Shown here piece by piece: positions 11,299-21,590 of a DNA stretch of 64,000 nt. Numbering within the stretch: the stretch's first letter is position 1; each line of letters begins with the position of its first letter. The stretch is from Globodera rostochiensis (Eukaryota; Nematoda; Chromadorea; Rhabditida; Heteroderidae): contig JAEVLN010000008.1 in assembly GCA_018350325.1 (NCBI GenBank), positions 1,116,001-1,180,000 of the forward strand, given 5' to 3'. The translations under genes and the position numbers were made by a program. Below the pieces are notes generated by a model that worked only from the letters and a program-made list of their open reading frames with translations, was not told the origin of the DNA and ran no database searches.

Positions 11299-12208
11299 TT
11301 AAAGGTTTTTTATTTCATCTTGAAATTGTTTTTTCCATTTATATAAACTGCTTCCTGAGATTTTTAGCAAATTAGCAATGCCACAGTCACTCATTTTCGG
11401 ATTTTCTCCTTTTATTTTGGCATATTTTTTCAAAATTCCAATTTTTGTTGCATTGTTTCTTGGTGATAGAAAGGTCAAATTTGCGCTTCCATTTTTGAAT
11501 TGTACTGGCACAAACGCCCATTTTTTTTGCAATTTCCTTATCAAGTTCATTCTTTGAACCGCTTTTGAGGTTTGCCTTTTTACATTTGCTTTTTATATTA
11601 TCAAATTGTTTCAAAATTTGATGTTTTTCTAACTCAGAAAACTTTGATTTAAACTTTATTTCTTTTCTTAACCCCAATTCTTTGATCCATTTATATAATT
11701 TATAGCGACTTACACCCAAACTATTTGATATTTTTGTGTCAATTTGAACCCATTCTTTGGCTGAGTGTGCGCCTGTTTTTTCCCGGTAATTATTTTTCAT
11801 TTCCCGGAATTTTTGAATAATTTCACGTTTCTGTTGATCAGATTCAATTTTTTCAGATTTATTTGACTCATTTTGCTGTTCATCAACACTCTTATCTTGA
11901 TCTGGCGCTGAATTATTTTCGTCTTCCGACCAATTTTCCCCATAAATTTCATCAAATTTCTGTTTCAATATTTCATCAATATTTTTCTGATCAGAAGTGA
12001 TTGGAGCTTGTCCGTCTTGAACTTCTTCTTTAACATGACGACAGTTCAACTCTTTTGAATCATTACTTTCATCGTCCCATCCTTTTCCAAATATTTCATC
12101 AAATGATTTGTAAAGTTTTGATTCTTGTCCGCGTTCGCCCACAGAAATTGCATTTTTGATCAAATTCGTTGCAAATAATAGAATAATAATTAGTAGCCAA
12201 AGTTTCAT
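11299..12208 (-). pseudogene. subfamily 2 triple-HTH gene with a frameshift before HTH3
   Basis: The start ATG at 12208 (MKLWLLIIILLFATN) opens a frame to 11387 (273 aa) with signal-like N-terminus, acidic motif TFDEIFGKGWDDE, a second motif (EIYGENWSEDE), HTH1 (KLYKWIKELGL) and HTH2 (TIQKWKRKFDL). Around 11450 the frame shifts relative to the intact paralogue at 4750: the linker before HTH3 has lost bases, and HTH3 (SLYKWKKQFQDEIKNL) continues in the second frame to 11299. The product would be a two-HTH protein with an aberrant tail unless a splice event restores the frame; no good GT..AG pair is visible. Either a young pseudogene or a truncated functional copy. Confidence 0.7.
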
Positions 12209-12394
12209 GTTTTATTGACTAAAATTACTTTAAAAAATATTACTAAATAAATCTTTTCGCAATAGAATTAATTTTTATTTAAAATATGGCCAATTAAATT
12301 GATTGGCAAATTATTCCACCCATTTCTCTTGGCAAATTGCAGCCCGTGTCACCGTCCGTCCCTAATCCAAAGAATGTCCAGCCCATATTATGCT

Positions 12395-12472
12395 CCATAT
12401 TTCTTCAAACCCCCAATTTTTGTTACATCAGAAATTTTATTGCTGACAGAAAGGCCAAATTTGTGTGCTATG
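12395..12472 (-). pseudogene. fragment of a subfamily 2 gene (HTH2-HTH3 linker)
   Basis: The plus-strand text TTTCTTCAAA, CCAATTTTTGTTACATCAG and AAATTTTATTGCTGACAGAA matches, in order, the segment between HTH2 and HTH3 in the minus-strand copy at 42615-43500 (about 42785-42845). No coding continuity remains on either side, so this is a short relic. Confidence 0.6.
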
Positions 12473-13380
12473 GTCCTAGTCCGTGTTGGCTCCAGCATGG
12501 AGACGGATACCCGGATATATCCGGATATGGATGGATGGAATTTCAAAAAATGGGACGGATTAGCGGCACAACTGAGATGCTGGTGTAATAATGAGTGGTG
12601 GGGCTGTAAGGGACATATGTATTGGTGGACGAAACAATAATTAAAATTTGTTTAAATTTTTTTTTTGTAAATTGGTTAATTAGACAAATTTTTCCAATAA
12701 ATTGCTCAAACCACTCTCGAGCAGTACAAAATTTTTGGAATTTTTGGTGAGATAATTTTTAAGGAATATGATTTATGAGAATCCTCATTTCAATTATGGG
12801 CCTAGGGGGGGGGGGTCAATAAATTGAATTTGTGATGAAATTTTAAAAAAAAATGTTTTAAACATCAGAAATTAGAAAAAGTCAAATTATTGGGATTGAA
12901 ATTCTTTCCGGTTGGGAGCCGGAATTCCGGCCTTTTATTGGGTTCCGGTTACATCCCGGATACAAATGAATCAATAGAAAGCATTGGCACTGGCATAATT
13001 TGGCCAATTCCACGTCAATTCCACCGGCAAACAGTCGAAAGTTAGGTAATATAAACGTGGCTTGTTGTAAGCCCAAATCCATTAGCAGGAGGGCTTTCAT
13101 TTATTTAATACAAAGATTTTATTTCTCCCATTTTATGTTTGTTTGAATTAGGCCTGGGGTTTTTATGATTCCCTAAAGATCGACTGACCAGATTTTTTAA
13201 ATTTCGAGTTGCATTAAGAATTTCTGAATCGGTTGCGGTTGAAACAAGTTATTGGCCCGAACTTGATAGGAGATCAGTTGGGTATGGATGAGTTGGGTTT
13301 CCCATGACAATATGTCGTTTTTCCTACAGGGCCAATTATTATAAATTATTTTAAAATTTATTTGAATATCACAATCGATC
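12473..13380. other. gene-free stretch
   Basis: No gene seen. It contains GGATATATCCGGATATGG words near 12505-12530, a G10 run near 12806, and a short patch of GGAATTCCGG words (about 12898-12960) like those near 4570 and 20700. Confidence 0.5.
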
Positions 13381-13593
13381 GTTATTTTTATAGGACTGTT
13401 TATTATTTAAGAAATATATTGATTTGATCCCGGTTCATAAAATATTATAAGATGCCAGGAATATTTTATATGAAGAAATTCTTTAGCACAAAAATAATTT
13501 ACAAATTTTCCCATATCGTTTCTGATTAATATAAAATTAATTAAAATTTCATATAAATGCCCCTAAATTCAGAGGTTATTTTGCTTATATAAA
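13381..13593 (+). promoter_or_regulatory. shared upstream block (13.4 kb copy)
   Basis: It contains the diverged box GATGCCAGGAATATT near 13451, a shortened leader, and ATAAATGCCCCTAAATTCAG directly before AGG at about 13553-13575. The TTCAG just upstream of the ATG at 13594 resembles a nematode splice acceptor and could be a spliced-leader addition site. That use is inferred. Confidence 0.55.
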
Positions 13594-14670
13594 ATGGAAG
13601 AATTTTGGATTTTAATTTGTATGTCATTCTTTGCAACAAATTCACTGGACAAAGCCGAATCCGTAAAAGTAAAATTGGAGGAAACGCCACTAAAAACATT
13701 TGATGAAATATTCGGAGAAGGCTGGTGGGACAAAGGTGAAGCCGAAGATTTGAAAATGCCGCCGCCAACAAACTTTGGACAAAATGTCCATCACCAAATC
13801 GACCGGCAGAACACCCAAATTGGACAAATTGAACCAAATTCAACTGATCAGAATCCTCCTCGCACAGAGTCTGATCACTCTGGACAAATTGAACCCAATT
13901 CAACTGATCAGAATCCTCCTTTCACAGAGTCTGATCACTTTGATAATGCCAAAAATGGCGAAGAACAGAATGAAATTACTTCAAACAAAAATATTACAGA
14001 AGATGAGCAAAAACGTAAAATTGTCGACAAATTCCACGAAATAAAAGACGAATTTAAGCAAAAAGGAAAATTTTCTGCAAAAGAATGGAATCAAATTGAG
14101 GATAAAATTGCTAAACATTTAAAAGTCAATCGCTCAAAAATATATAAATGGAAAAAAGAATTTGGCCTAAGCCAAATAAATCCAAAAAAAGAGCGAAAAA
14201 ATTTGATAGAGAAATTTGATCAGATGAAAACCGAGTTAAAGCGGGCCGGAATCAAAAACTCTTATCACCAAGAAATTGATAAAACTGCCGCAAAGGGGTT
14301 AGGCCTCGGTTTTACAACAATTTACAGGTGGAAAAGTGAACTTGGCCAAACCAGTGAGTATTTTGAGCTCAATTTTATTATTTAATTTATAATATTAATT
14401 AATAATTCTTTTACAGCACCAAATAAACACTCCCTCAGCCAACAAAAGGAATTGATGAAGCGTTATTATGAAATTAAGGGCAAAACCCCTAAAATTAGAG
14501 ACGCGGACATTGTCAAAATATTAAAAATTGGAAAAGTCACTTTGTATAAATGGAAAAAGCAATTTAAACGACAGCAATTCCATCCAAATTCTGTCGATGG
14601 ACATTCTGTGGAAGCGAATGCCGCCTCAAATATTCAGGAAATTGAAAACTCGAATTCGGAGAGCATTTGA
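13594..14670 (+). CDS. secreted triple-HTH family protein, subfamily 1, complete reference copy (337 aa)
   Basis: Exon 1 is 13594-14353, the intron 14354-14416 (63 bp, phase 1) and exon 2 14417-14670. Residues 1-17 are signal-like (MEEFWILICMSFFATNS), unusual in having two acidic residues before the hydrophobic core. The acidic motif TFDEIFGEGWWDKGEAEDLK spans 35-54, a conserved NFGQNVHHQIDRQN spacer 60-73, and two 20-residue repeats 77-96 and 97-116, each with an N-S-T glycosylation sequon. HTH1 spans about 140-193 (KIYKWKKEFGL), HTH2 about 200-252 (TIYRWKSELG) and HTH3 about 264-305 (TLYKWKKQFKR). A conserved tail (FHPNSVDGHSVE..) runs to 337. The three HTH units share an [IV]-A/V-K-x-L-x-[IV]-x(4)-[IL]-x2-W-K pattern and look like internal triplication. 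Confidence 0.87.
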
Positions 14671-15379
14671 ATAAATGGTCAATGATTTGGAAAAAAACGA
14701 TTTGGCATCTAATGATTTTTAAATATTTTTTGACAAAGAATACGTGTACCTCTCAAACTTTTTCTCTTGGTGTTATAAAACACGAAAAATGCTATTAATG
14801 AAATTTGAAGTATTTTGGGCCCACTTTGTTTTTACTTTTGACTCTCTCCTGTTTCTCCCGCACGTTTGGCCAATAAAAGAGTTAATTCGGTGCTCGACGG
14901 ACTCTGGACAGGTTTGTGGCGTCGGTGGCCAAGGACCCGGGATTCCCGACTCACATCCCTCTCCCCTCCCGCTTCCTCGTCCCCAACTTTGATCAAAATT
15001 CATTGGACGTTCCGATGGCGATCAAAATGTGATCTAGGAGCCTCTGACTGAGCTAAAAATCTGTTTTTTTGTGCTTAACTCAGCGTGCCAAGTTTGCAGA
15101 AAAATAGGTATTTACCTAAAAGTGCCAGCCTTGGTTATTAATTAAAAAGTATAAATTTTCACTCTTTTTCTAACGAAAGTTATGAGCCCGAGAAAAGCAC
15201 CCAAAATCGGAGTTTTTAATATGGGAATAAATTTTTTAAGAATTCACTAATTGTTTAGCATAATCATTTAATTGTAATACTATTTCGGATTCCGGGCATT
15301 TTTTTAAATTTTCATTTTGTCAAAAAAGCTCACTCAGTCTCTTATTCTCAACGCTTTGGAATCTAAACCCCCCAAATTT
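14671..15379. other. gene-free stretch
   Basis: The first part (about 14690-14740) is the 3' flank GATTTGGCATCTAATGATTT, shared with the flank after 42165, so it is a family 3' UTR or downstream segment. About 14860-15050 is GC-richer with no domain recognised. The rest is AT-rich and featureless. Confidence 0.5.
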
Positions 15380-15536
15380 GAATTTCTTATTCTTTAAAAT
15401 TTAAGTAATTAATGTAGGAATTCTTTAATTACCATATCAAATTTTACGTTCAAATTATTAAATTAATTAAATATCCCTAATTCAAATTATTTTGCCAAAA
15501 TAAATGGAAGAGTTTGGATTCTTTGAAACAAATTAA
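15380..15536 (+). pseudogene. promoter and first codons of a deleted subfamily 1 gene
   Basis: A leader like those of the family ends in TTTTGCCAAAATAA before an ATG at 15504. The frame reads MEEFGFFETN and stops at 15536: the start codons join to the end of the signal region (ATTCTTTG.AACAAATT) after an internal deletion. Downstream, about 15630-15650 (GACCATTCATTCAAATAC) resembles the minus-strand 3' end of other copies. Only scraps of coding sequence remain. Confidence 0.6.
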
Positions 15537-15860
15537 CATAAATTTTTTTTATCAATTTTTTTTTTTGTTTTATTGCATTTTTCGTGTTTTTAGAGCATAC
15601 AAATCGTTTTTTTCAATTCATTTGACCATTCATTCAAATACACCACCCATTTTGTGATCGATACTTTGTTAGCAGAAATTTGGAAAATAATCAATCGCCA
15701 ACATTATTGATTTTATGAGTGACTCCAGTTTATTTGGGCTAAAAAAATTCAGCATTTTATTTATTTTATTTCATTTTGTGAATATTTATTATTCTTTAAA
15801 ATTTACTTTTTTTAATTTCGTATAAATGCCCCTAAATTCAGAGATTATTATACAAATAAA

Positions 15861-16872
15861 ATGGAAGAGTTTTGGCTTTTAATTTGTGTGTCATTCTTTG
15901 CAACAAATTTACTCGACAAAGCCGAATCCGTAAAAGTAAAATTGGAGGAAACGCCACTAAAAACATTTGATGAAATATTCGGAGAAGGCTGGTGGGACAA
16001 AAGTGAAGCCGAAGATTTGAAAATGCCGCTGCCAAAAAACTTTGGACAAAATGTCCATCATCAAATCGACCGGCAGAACACCCAAATTGGACAAATTGAA
16101 CCCAATTCAACTGATCAGCCTGGACAAATTGAACCCAATTCAACTGATCAGAATCCTCCTCTCACAGAGTCTGATCACTCTGATAATGCCAAAAATGGTG
16201 AAGAAATGAATTCTACTGAAAATATTGCTGAAGAAGAGCGAAAACGTAAAATTATCGCTAAATTCCACGAAATGAGAAACGAATTTAAGCAAAAAGGAAA
16301 ATATTCGGCAAAAGAATGGCATCAAATTGAGCAGAAAATTGCTAAACATTTAAAAATCAGTCGCACAAAAATATATAAATGGAAAAAAGAATTTGGCCTA
16401 AGTCGAAAACGGCATAACTACGGGAAAGAAAAAGAAGAACATAAACATTTGGTAGAGAAATTTGATCAGAGAAAAGCCGAGTTAAAACGGGCCGGATTCA
16501 AAAATTCTCAAAATGAATTAGATAAAACTGTCGCGAAAGAGTTGGGCCTTAATTTTGTAACAATTTACACTTGGAAAAGGGAACTTGGCCAAATCAGTGA
16601 GTATTTTAAGACCAATTTAATTTAATTTTTATTTAAATTGTTTAACAGCACCAAAACATAAACACTCTAACAGCGAACAAAAGGAATTGATGACACGTTA
16701 TTATGAAATTAAGAACAATAATTCTAAAAATAGTAATGAAAACATTGCAAAAATGTTGAATATTGGAAGAACCACTTTGATTAGATGGAAAAGGCAATTT
16801 AAACGACAGAAAATGCATTCAAATTCTGTCGATGGACATTCTGTCGAAGAGAATGCCGCGGCAAATGTTTAG
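15861..16872 (+). CDS. secreted triple-HTH family protein, subfamily 1 (319 aa)
   Basis: Exon 1 is 15861-16596, the intron 16597-16648 (52 bp) and exon 2 16649-16872, joined in frame. The N-terminus (MEEFWLLICVSFFATN) and acidic motif (TFDEIFGEGWWDKSEAEDLK) match the copy at 13594. The repeat block has one short unit (GQIEPNSTDQP) and one full 20-residue unit. HTH1 reads KIYKWKKEFGL, HTH2 TIYTWKRELG, HTH3 TLIRWKRQFKR. The linker between HTH1 and HTH2 is longer and very basic (RKRHNYGKEKEEHKH). The stop is a TAG where paralogues have CAG in N-V-Q-E, so the last dozen tail residues are lost by one substitution. Its upstream leader (from about 15770) is short, perhaps because of the neighbouring deletion. 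Confidence 0.85.
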
Positions 16873-17377
16873 GAATTCGAGAATTCGAACTCGGGAAGTG
16901 TTTGAATGAACAATGATTTTGACTGTGAATGATTTGGAAAAAATTTTCGAAATAAATTTTAAATGTTCCTTTGGGTGGTACCACAATTCGTCATCGATCA
17001 TTTCATACCAGAAATTTGAATTTAGGGCAAAAAGTCTTGCCCAAGCAACAGAAATTTGTTCAACGATAAAAATTACACATTGTTAAAGTTGATCAAATAC
17101 ATTTCCACACATTATGCAAACCCCAGCAATAAATCGTGTGATCTGTCCATATCCAAATGCATATTGTTCAAAATTGTGGGCAAAAAAAGTATTGGCCATG
17201 CAAATGTTTTTGTCAGAAACTTTTTATTTTCTATTGACGAAATCGTAATCAGTGGATTAAATAACGTATTTTCAAACAAAAAAAATATTTTACACAAAAT
17301 TTGACCAAACGGGTCCCCCCCCCCCCCTATGGTTTTGTCAACGTTGAGGATTATGCTGAAGAACTCTCGCGAGGAAA
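16873..17377. other. spacer between gene and minisatellite
   Basis: The first bases are former tail codons of the preceding gene (GAATTCGAACTCGGGAAGTG). About 17040-17300 is AT-rich without a gene. A C-run at about 17314-17327 precedes the minisatellite. Confidence 0.45.
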
Positions 17378-17682
17378 GGTACGTTTTGGTCCCGCCGTTT
17401 TGGTCCCGCCGTTTTGGTCCCACTGTATGGTCCCGCTGTTTGGTCCCGCCGTTTTGGTACCGCCGTTTTGGTCCCACTGTATGGTCCCGCCGTTTTGGTC
17501 CCGCCGTTTTGGTACCGCCGTTTTGGTCCCACTGTATGGTTCCGCCGTTTTGGTCCCGCCGTTTTGGTACCGCCGTTTTGGTCCCACTGTATGGTCCCGC
17601 CGTTTTGGTCCCACTGTATGGTCCCGCCGTTTTGGTCCCACCGTTTTGGTCCCACCGTTTTGGTCCCACCGTTTTGGTTCCT
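17378..17682. repeat. 14-bp minisatellite GGTCCCGCCGTTTT
   Basis: About 22 head-to-tail units. The main unit GGTCCCGCCGTTTT alternates with GGTACCGCCGTTTT and a 13-base variant GGTCCCACTGTAT, giving a rough higher-order order of about 69 bases. Open frames on both strands through it are by-products of the repeat and are not genes. Confidence 0.9.
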
Positions 17683-18200
17683 TTTCACGTAAACAATTCG
17701 TGTCAGATAAATCCAGACTGCAAATATCGCACAATTACTTCTAGCAATATTATACAACAGCTTATAAGTCGTCTAGAGGATCACACCTTTTACTTTTCAG
17801 AAAAAGAATATAATGTTAAGTTTTGATTATGTTATTAGCGTCTCTCTAAAATTTGTTTAGTGTGTTTACAAGACTCTCGACAGCGAATTCAGCTCTATTG
17901 CTTAATGCCACCCTAGGCTAGGCCTACGCTTAGGCTCGCTTAGGTTTACGCTCCAAGCGCGCGAAGCGCGTGGCGAGCGAAGCGAGCCGTAAGAAACTAT
18001 CACCATTGGAGAGTTGTATCTGAAACCCGTTTTCACACACATCCCATTTTATTTTGTTGCACTTTGTGCGAGTTTTCAACAAATAACCCTTTAGGTCCTA
18101 TATTCAATTATCATTTTGTTTGTCATTAAAAGAAAAAAATCAATTGTGTTTTTTATTGACGAATAGTTTCATACAAATTTTGCTAACATTGACTATTCAT
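17683..18200. other. spacer with GAA-centred hairpins
   Basis: No gene seen. About 17955-17990 contains CGCGCGAAGCGCG and GCGAGCGAAGCGAGC, two small stems around GAA loops. Similar stem-GAA-stem words occur at 62401-62423. Confidence 0.45.
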
Positions 18201-19193
18201 TCAAATACTTCCCGCGTTCGATTTATTAATTTCCTGAACATTTGAGCCGGCATTTTCATCCACAGATTGCCAATCGATAGAATTTGGATGCAATTGCTGT
18301 CGTTTAAATTGCTTTTTCCATCTAAACAAAGTAACTTTTCCAATTTTCAACATTTTGGCAATGTTCTCGTCACTAATTTTAGGGGTTTGGTTCTTAATTT
18401 CATAATAACGCTTCATCATTTCTTTTTGTTCGTTGTGGGCGTATTCATTTTGTGCTGTAAAAGAATTATTTAATATGAATAAATAAATAAAATTAGGCTT
18501 AATATACTCACTGGTTTGGCCAAGTTTTCGTTTCCACCTGTAAATTGTTGCCAAACTGAGGCCCAATTCTTTTGCGGCAGTTTCATTTATTTCATTTTTA
18601 TATGAACTTTTGAATCCGCCCTGCGTTAACTCGGCTTTCATCTGATCAAATTTCTCTATTAAATGTTTACGTTCTTCTTTTTCATAGAACTTATGAGTTA
18701 GGCCAAATTCTTTTTTCCATTTATATATTTTTTTGCGATTTACTTTTAAATGTTTAGCAATTTTATTATAAATTTGAACCCATTCTTTTGTTGAATATTT
18801 TCCCTTTTGCTTAAATTCGTTTTTTATTGCGAGGAATTCGTCGATTATTTTACGTTTTTCATTTGAAGAAATTTCGTTCTGTTCTTCGCCATTTTTGGCA
18901 TTATCAGAGTGATCAGACTCTGTGAGAGGAGGATTCTGATCAGTTAAATTGGGTTCAATTTGTCCAATTTGGGTGTTGTGCCGGTCGATTTGGTGATGGA
19001 CATTTAGTCCAAAGTTTGTTGGCGCCTGCGTTTTCAAATCTTCGGCTTCATTGTCCCACCATTCATCTACGAATAATTCGTCAAATGTTTGGAGTGGCAA
19101 TTCCTCCAATCTCTCCGTTTGTACGGATTCGGCTTTGTCCCGTAAGTTTATTACGAAGAATGCCACCAAAAATAAAATCCAAAACTTTTCCAT
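18201..19193 (-). CDS. secreted triple-HTH family protein, subfamily 1, intron in open frame (311 aa)
   Basis: Exon 1 is 19193-18512, the intron 18511-18455 and exon 2 18454-18201. The intron is 57 bp, a multiple of three without stops, so the unspliced frame is also open (330 aa). Splicing gives 311 aa and matches the paralogues. N-terminus MEKFWILFLVAFFVIN, acidic motif TFDELFVDEWWDNEAEDLK, one 20-residue repeat (N-L-T in place of N-S-T, keeping a sequon), then HTH1 (KIYKWKKEFGL), HTH2 (TIYRWKRKLG) and HTH3 (TLFRWKKQFKR) with a full C-terminal tail. One repeat unit makes it among the shortest repeat blocks. Confidence 0.86.
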   Translation of the reverse strand: MEKFWILFLVAFFVINLRDKAESVQTERLEELPLQTFDELFVDEWWDNEAEDLKTQAPTNFGLNVHHQIDRHNTQIGQIEPNLTDQNPPLTESDHSDNAKNGEEQNEISSNEKRKIIDEFLAIKNEFKQKGKYSTKEWVQIYNKIAKHLKVNRKKIYKWKKEFGLTHKFYEKEERKHLIEKFDQMKAELTQGGFKSSYKNEINETAAKELGLSLATIYRWKRKLGQTSEYIKPNFIYLFILNNSFTAQNEYAHNEQKEMMKRYYEIKNQTPKISDENIAKMLKIGKVTLFRWKKQFKRQQLHPNSIDWQSVDENAGSNVQEINKSNAGSI

Positions 19194-19320
19194 TTATTTG
19201 GACAAAAAACAACTTCTGAATTTACAATTATTTTTAATTTATCGATTGCAAAATTTGTCAATAATTTTGTGTTAAAGAATTTCTCGCAAAAAATTTCCGA
19301 ATTTAATGGAATTTCCAAAA
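19194..19320 (-). promoter_or_regulatory. short upstream leader of the 18.2-19.2 kb gene
   Basis: On the minus strand it carries TAAATTCAG close to the start codon and an AAAGAATTTCTCGCAAAAAA-like leader shared with other copies. The distal GATGTCAGGAATATT box is absent, so the block is shorter than elsewhere. Confidence 0.45.
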
Positions 19321-19392
19321 ATATTAAGATCCACGCAGGAAAATTGGCAAATGTTGAAGGAAAAATAAATTAGGATTTTTCGGAAAAAAGGT

Positions 19393-19746
19393 TGTAACAA
19401 AAATATAAGGACACTTTCCCAGAGGCCATAACTTTTTTGTAGACATTTCAAAATTCCGAAAAAATTCATGGAAACATAACTTTTGATACTGATCAAAAAA
19501 GATAATAGCAACAACCTGATCAGACAGACACCTCCTTAATGGAGATAGGCCGAAGAAAAAAGTCCTCGCCAATGGGGTAAATTTACGGGAAAAATCCCTT
19601 AGGGCATGGAAATGCTTTGTAAAAATCGGGTATGCCGGACAGATACACAACAAAATGCTCTACAAAACTTCAATCAGTTCAGCTCGATCGGTTCAGTCTG
19701 AGTATTCAACCCCTAAAAAATGGAGTGTCCCTATATTTTTGTTACA
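19393..19746. mobile_element. short TIR element (MITE-like, 354 bp)
   Basis: Terminal inverted repeats of 23 bases with one mismatch: TGTAACAAAAATATAAGGAC at the left and the complement of TGTAACAAAAATATAGGGAC at the right. No transposase is coded inside and no clear target duplication is visible, so the superfamily is uncertain. Confidence 0.65.
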
Positions 19747-20033
19747 CACTGGTATGATAAATTTTAATTCGAATTATTTACGATTAGAAAAAAAACTTTA
19801 TGGGCATTTTTTTGCTCAATTGACAAATCAAAATCTAAGTAATTTTTCAAAGTAATAAATTTAAGCGAATTTTTAATCAAATTTTTTGTTTATTGCAACA
19901 TATTTGAATTGATGACAACGCAAAATGTATGTTATTATAGAGAGATAGCTTAAATGAAAAATGAAATAAAATAAAACGTTGCAAATTTTTTTCATGTGAA
20001 GAATACTTCCGCTCAGGGATGGGAGCCGACGCC
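19747..20033. other. AT-rich spacer
   Basis: No gene or repeat family recognised. Confidence 0.4.
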
Positions 20034-20772
20034 CTCAAAAAATTTTGGACTCGGAAGTTGGAACTCGGAAGTTTTAAAATTTTTTTTTTAAATATGTTAC
20101 CTTGACTTGAATAAATCAATTTAAGAATCAAAACACTAAAACAACAAACATTTAACAATCAAATTCAACAATTGCAAGTTTGACTGCAAAAAATAAGTTT
20201 TTTAACATTTTTTAATTTGAGGTTCTCAAAAATTCCTGAAAATGAAAATTTTAGGGATTTTTATTAGAGGTTTTTGTTGGGTGAACCAGCGGCGCCCAAG
20301 GGAAAAGAATTTTTTTAAAAAGTTAAAATTTTTTAGGGGCTTTATTTTTGGTTTCATTGCTTTTTTAAAGAAAATTTAGGCGCTACCAGGGAAATAAATT
20401 AATTAGTGAATTTAAAATCAATACAAAGACTTAAATTGAAAAGATTTATTGAGTTTTCACTCGGAGGAGTAGAACCTAACATAAGTCACGAAACAGCTTA
20501 ACCACTGAGACATACACGTATTGGGAAGGGTCGCTTGATATTACATTAAGGATTTTTTAAATTGATTTGGCATTGTGTTCAAAATCGGCACATATTGTCA
20601 TTTTGTTTTGCAAAAATGTTGGGTAACACTTCAGAAAAAGTTTCGATTTTTTCCTTAAAATTTCGGAAGTCGGAACTCGGAATTCCGGTGCTTAAAAATT
20701 TTTCGGGCGTCGGGACTCGGAATTCCGGCCCAAAATGTCGCAACTTGGAAGTCGGAATACTGACCACCCCTG
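20034..20772. mobile_element. possible decayed hAT-like element
   Basis: The left end reads CAGGGATGGGAGCC; the right end on the complement reads CAGGGGTGGTCAG, sharing CAGGG-TGG. Both subterminal parts are built of CGGAACTCGGAAGT-type words (20040-20075 and 20665-20760), as in the hAT element at 6607. Flanking 8-mers do not match, so boundaries are weak. Confidence 0.3.
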
Positions 20773-20899
20773 GTACTGACGAGGCCCGCCTTACTATTCC
20801 AAAAAAAATTTTTGTTTTTAACATTTAATTTTTTTAAATTAAAACACTCTCGAATATAATATAGTGTTTTCAAACCGCTCTGATAGTGAGGCACTGATT

Positions 20900-21490
20900 A
20901 TAATGTTTTCCCGGTTCTAACGGTTCTGTGAACCGGTTCCGGAACAACGGAACCGCGAAAAATTCGGAACCGGTTCATATTTTTAAAATTCTGGTTTCGA
21001 ATCTTTTTGCATTTTTGAACTCAAAATTTGCAATTTGTTTGTGATTCTGAGTTGTTGGGCCAAGTCAAACATGAATAAATTGCATTAATAAAGTTTTGCC
21101 ATTATATTCATATACATAATATATGCCTATTTTTTTTTTACATTTTTCTGATCTTTAAAAAATATTTTAGCTGCATATACAATTCATTGGAAACCGGAAC
21201 TTTTTGAACCGCTGTCCGGAATCGCGAAAATTCGGAACCGATTTTGGAACCGGAACCGCGGAACCGTAAAATCCGGATTTTTGGAACCGGAACTGCGGAA
21301 CCGTCAAAATCCGGAACCGCGGAATCGTCAACATCCGGAACTGCTTTAGAACCGTAACCGCGGAACCGTCCAAATCCGGAACCGCGGAATCGTCAACATC
21401 CGGAACTGCTTTAGAACCGTAACCGCGGGACCGTCAAAATCCGGAACCGCTTTAAACCGGGACCCCGGAATCGTCAAAATCCCGAACCAA
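20900..21490. repeat. CCGGAACCGCGGAACCG low-complexity region with a 65-bp tandem step
   Basis: Words such as CCGGAACCGCGG and AACCGTCAAAATCCGG recur from 20900 to 21490, densest from 21180. A 65-base step is clear between about 21321 and 21386 (GGAATCGTCAACATCCGGAA repeated). Not coding. Confidence 0.8.
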
Positions 21491-21590
21491 ATCTTATAAA
21501 TTCTAATAAACTTAAAGAGTATTTTCAAAAGAATTTATACAAAAAAGATTAACAAAAATCATAAATGCCAAAACATCATATGATTGAACT

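Noticed and set aside
13381..13593. DOG-box-type motif (ATGCCA) of cyst nematode gland effectors
   Set aside because: ATGCCA occurs only incidentally (GATGCCAGG) and most copies have GATGTCAGG or ATGCCC instead; no enrichment is visible by eye.
17112..17826. Overlapping open frames on both strands (up to 185 codons)
   Set aside because: They exist because the minisatellite lacks stops in several frames; the encoded GPKRRDQN- or VPPFWS-type repeats have no support outside it.
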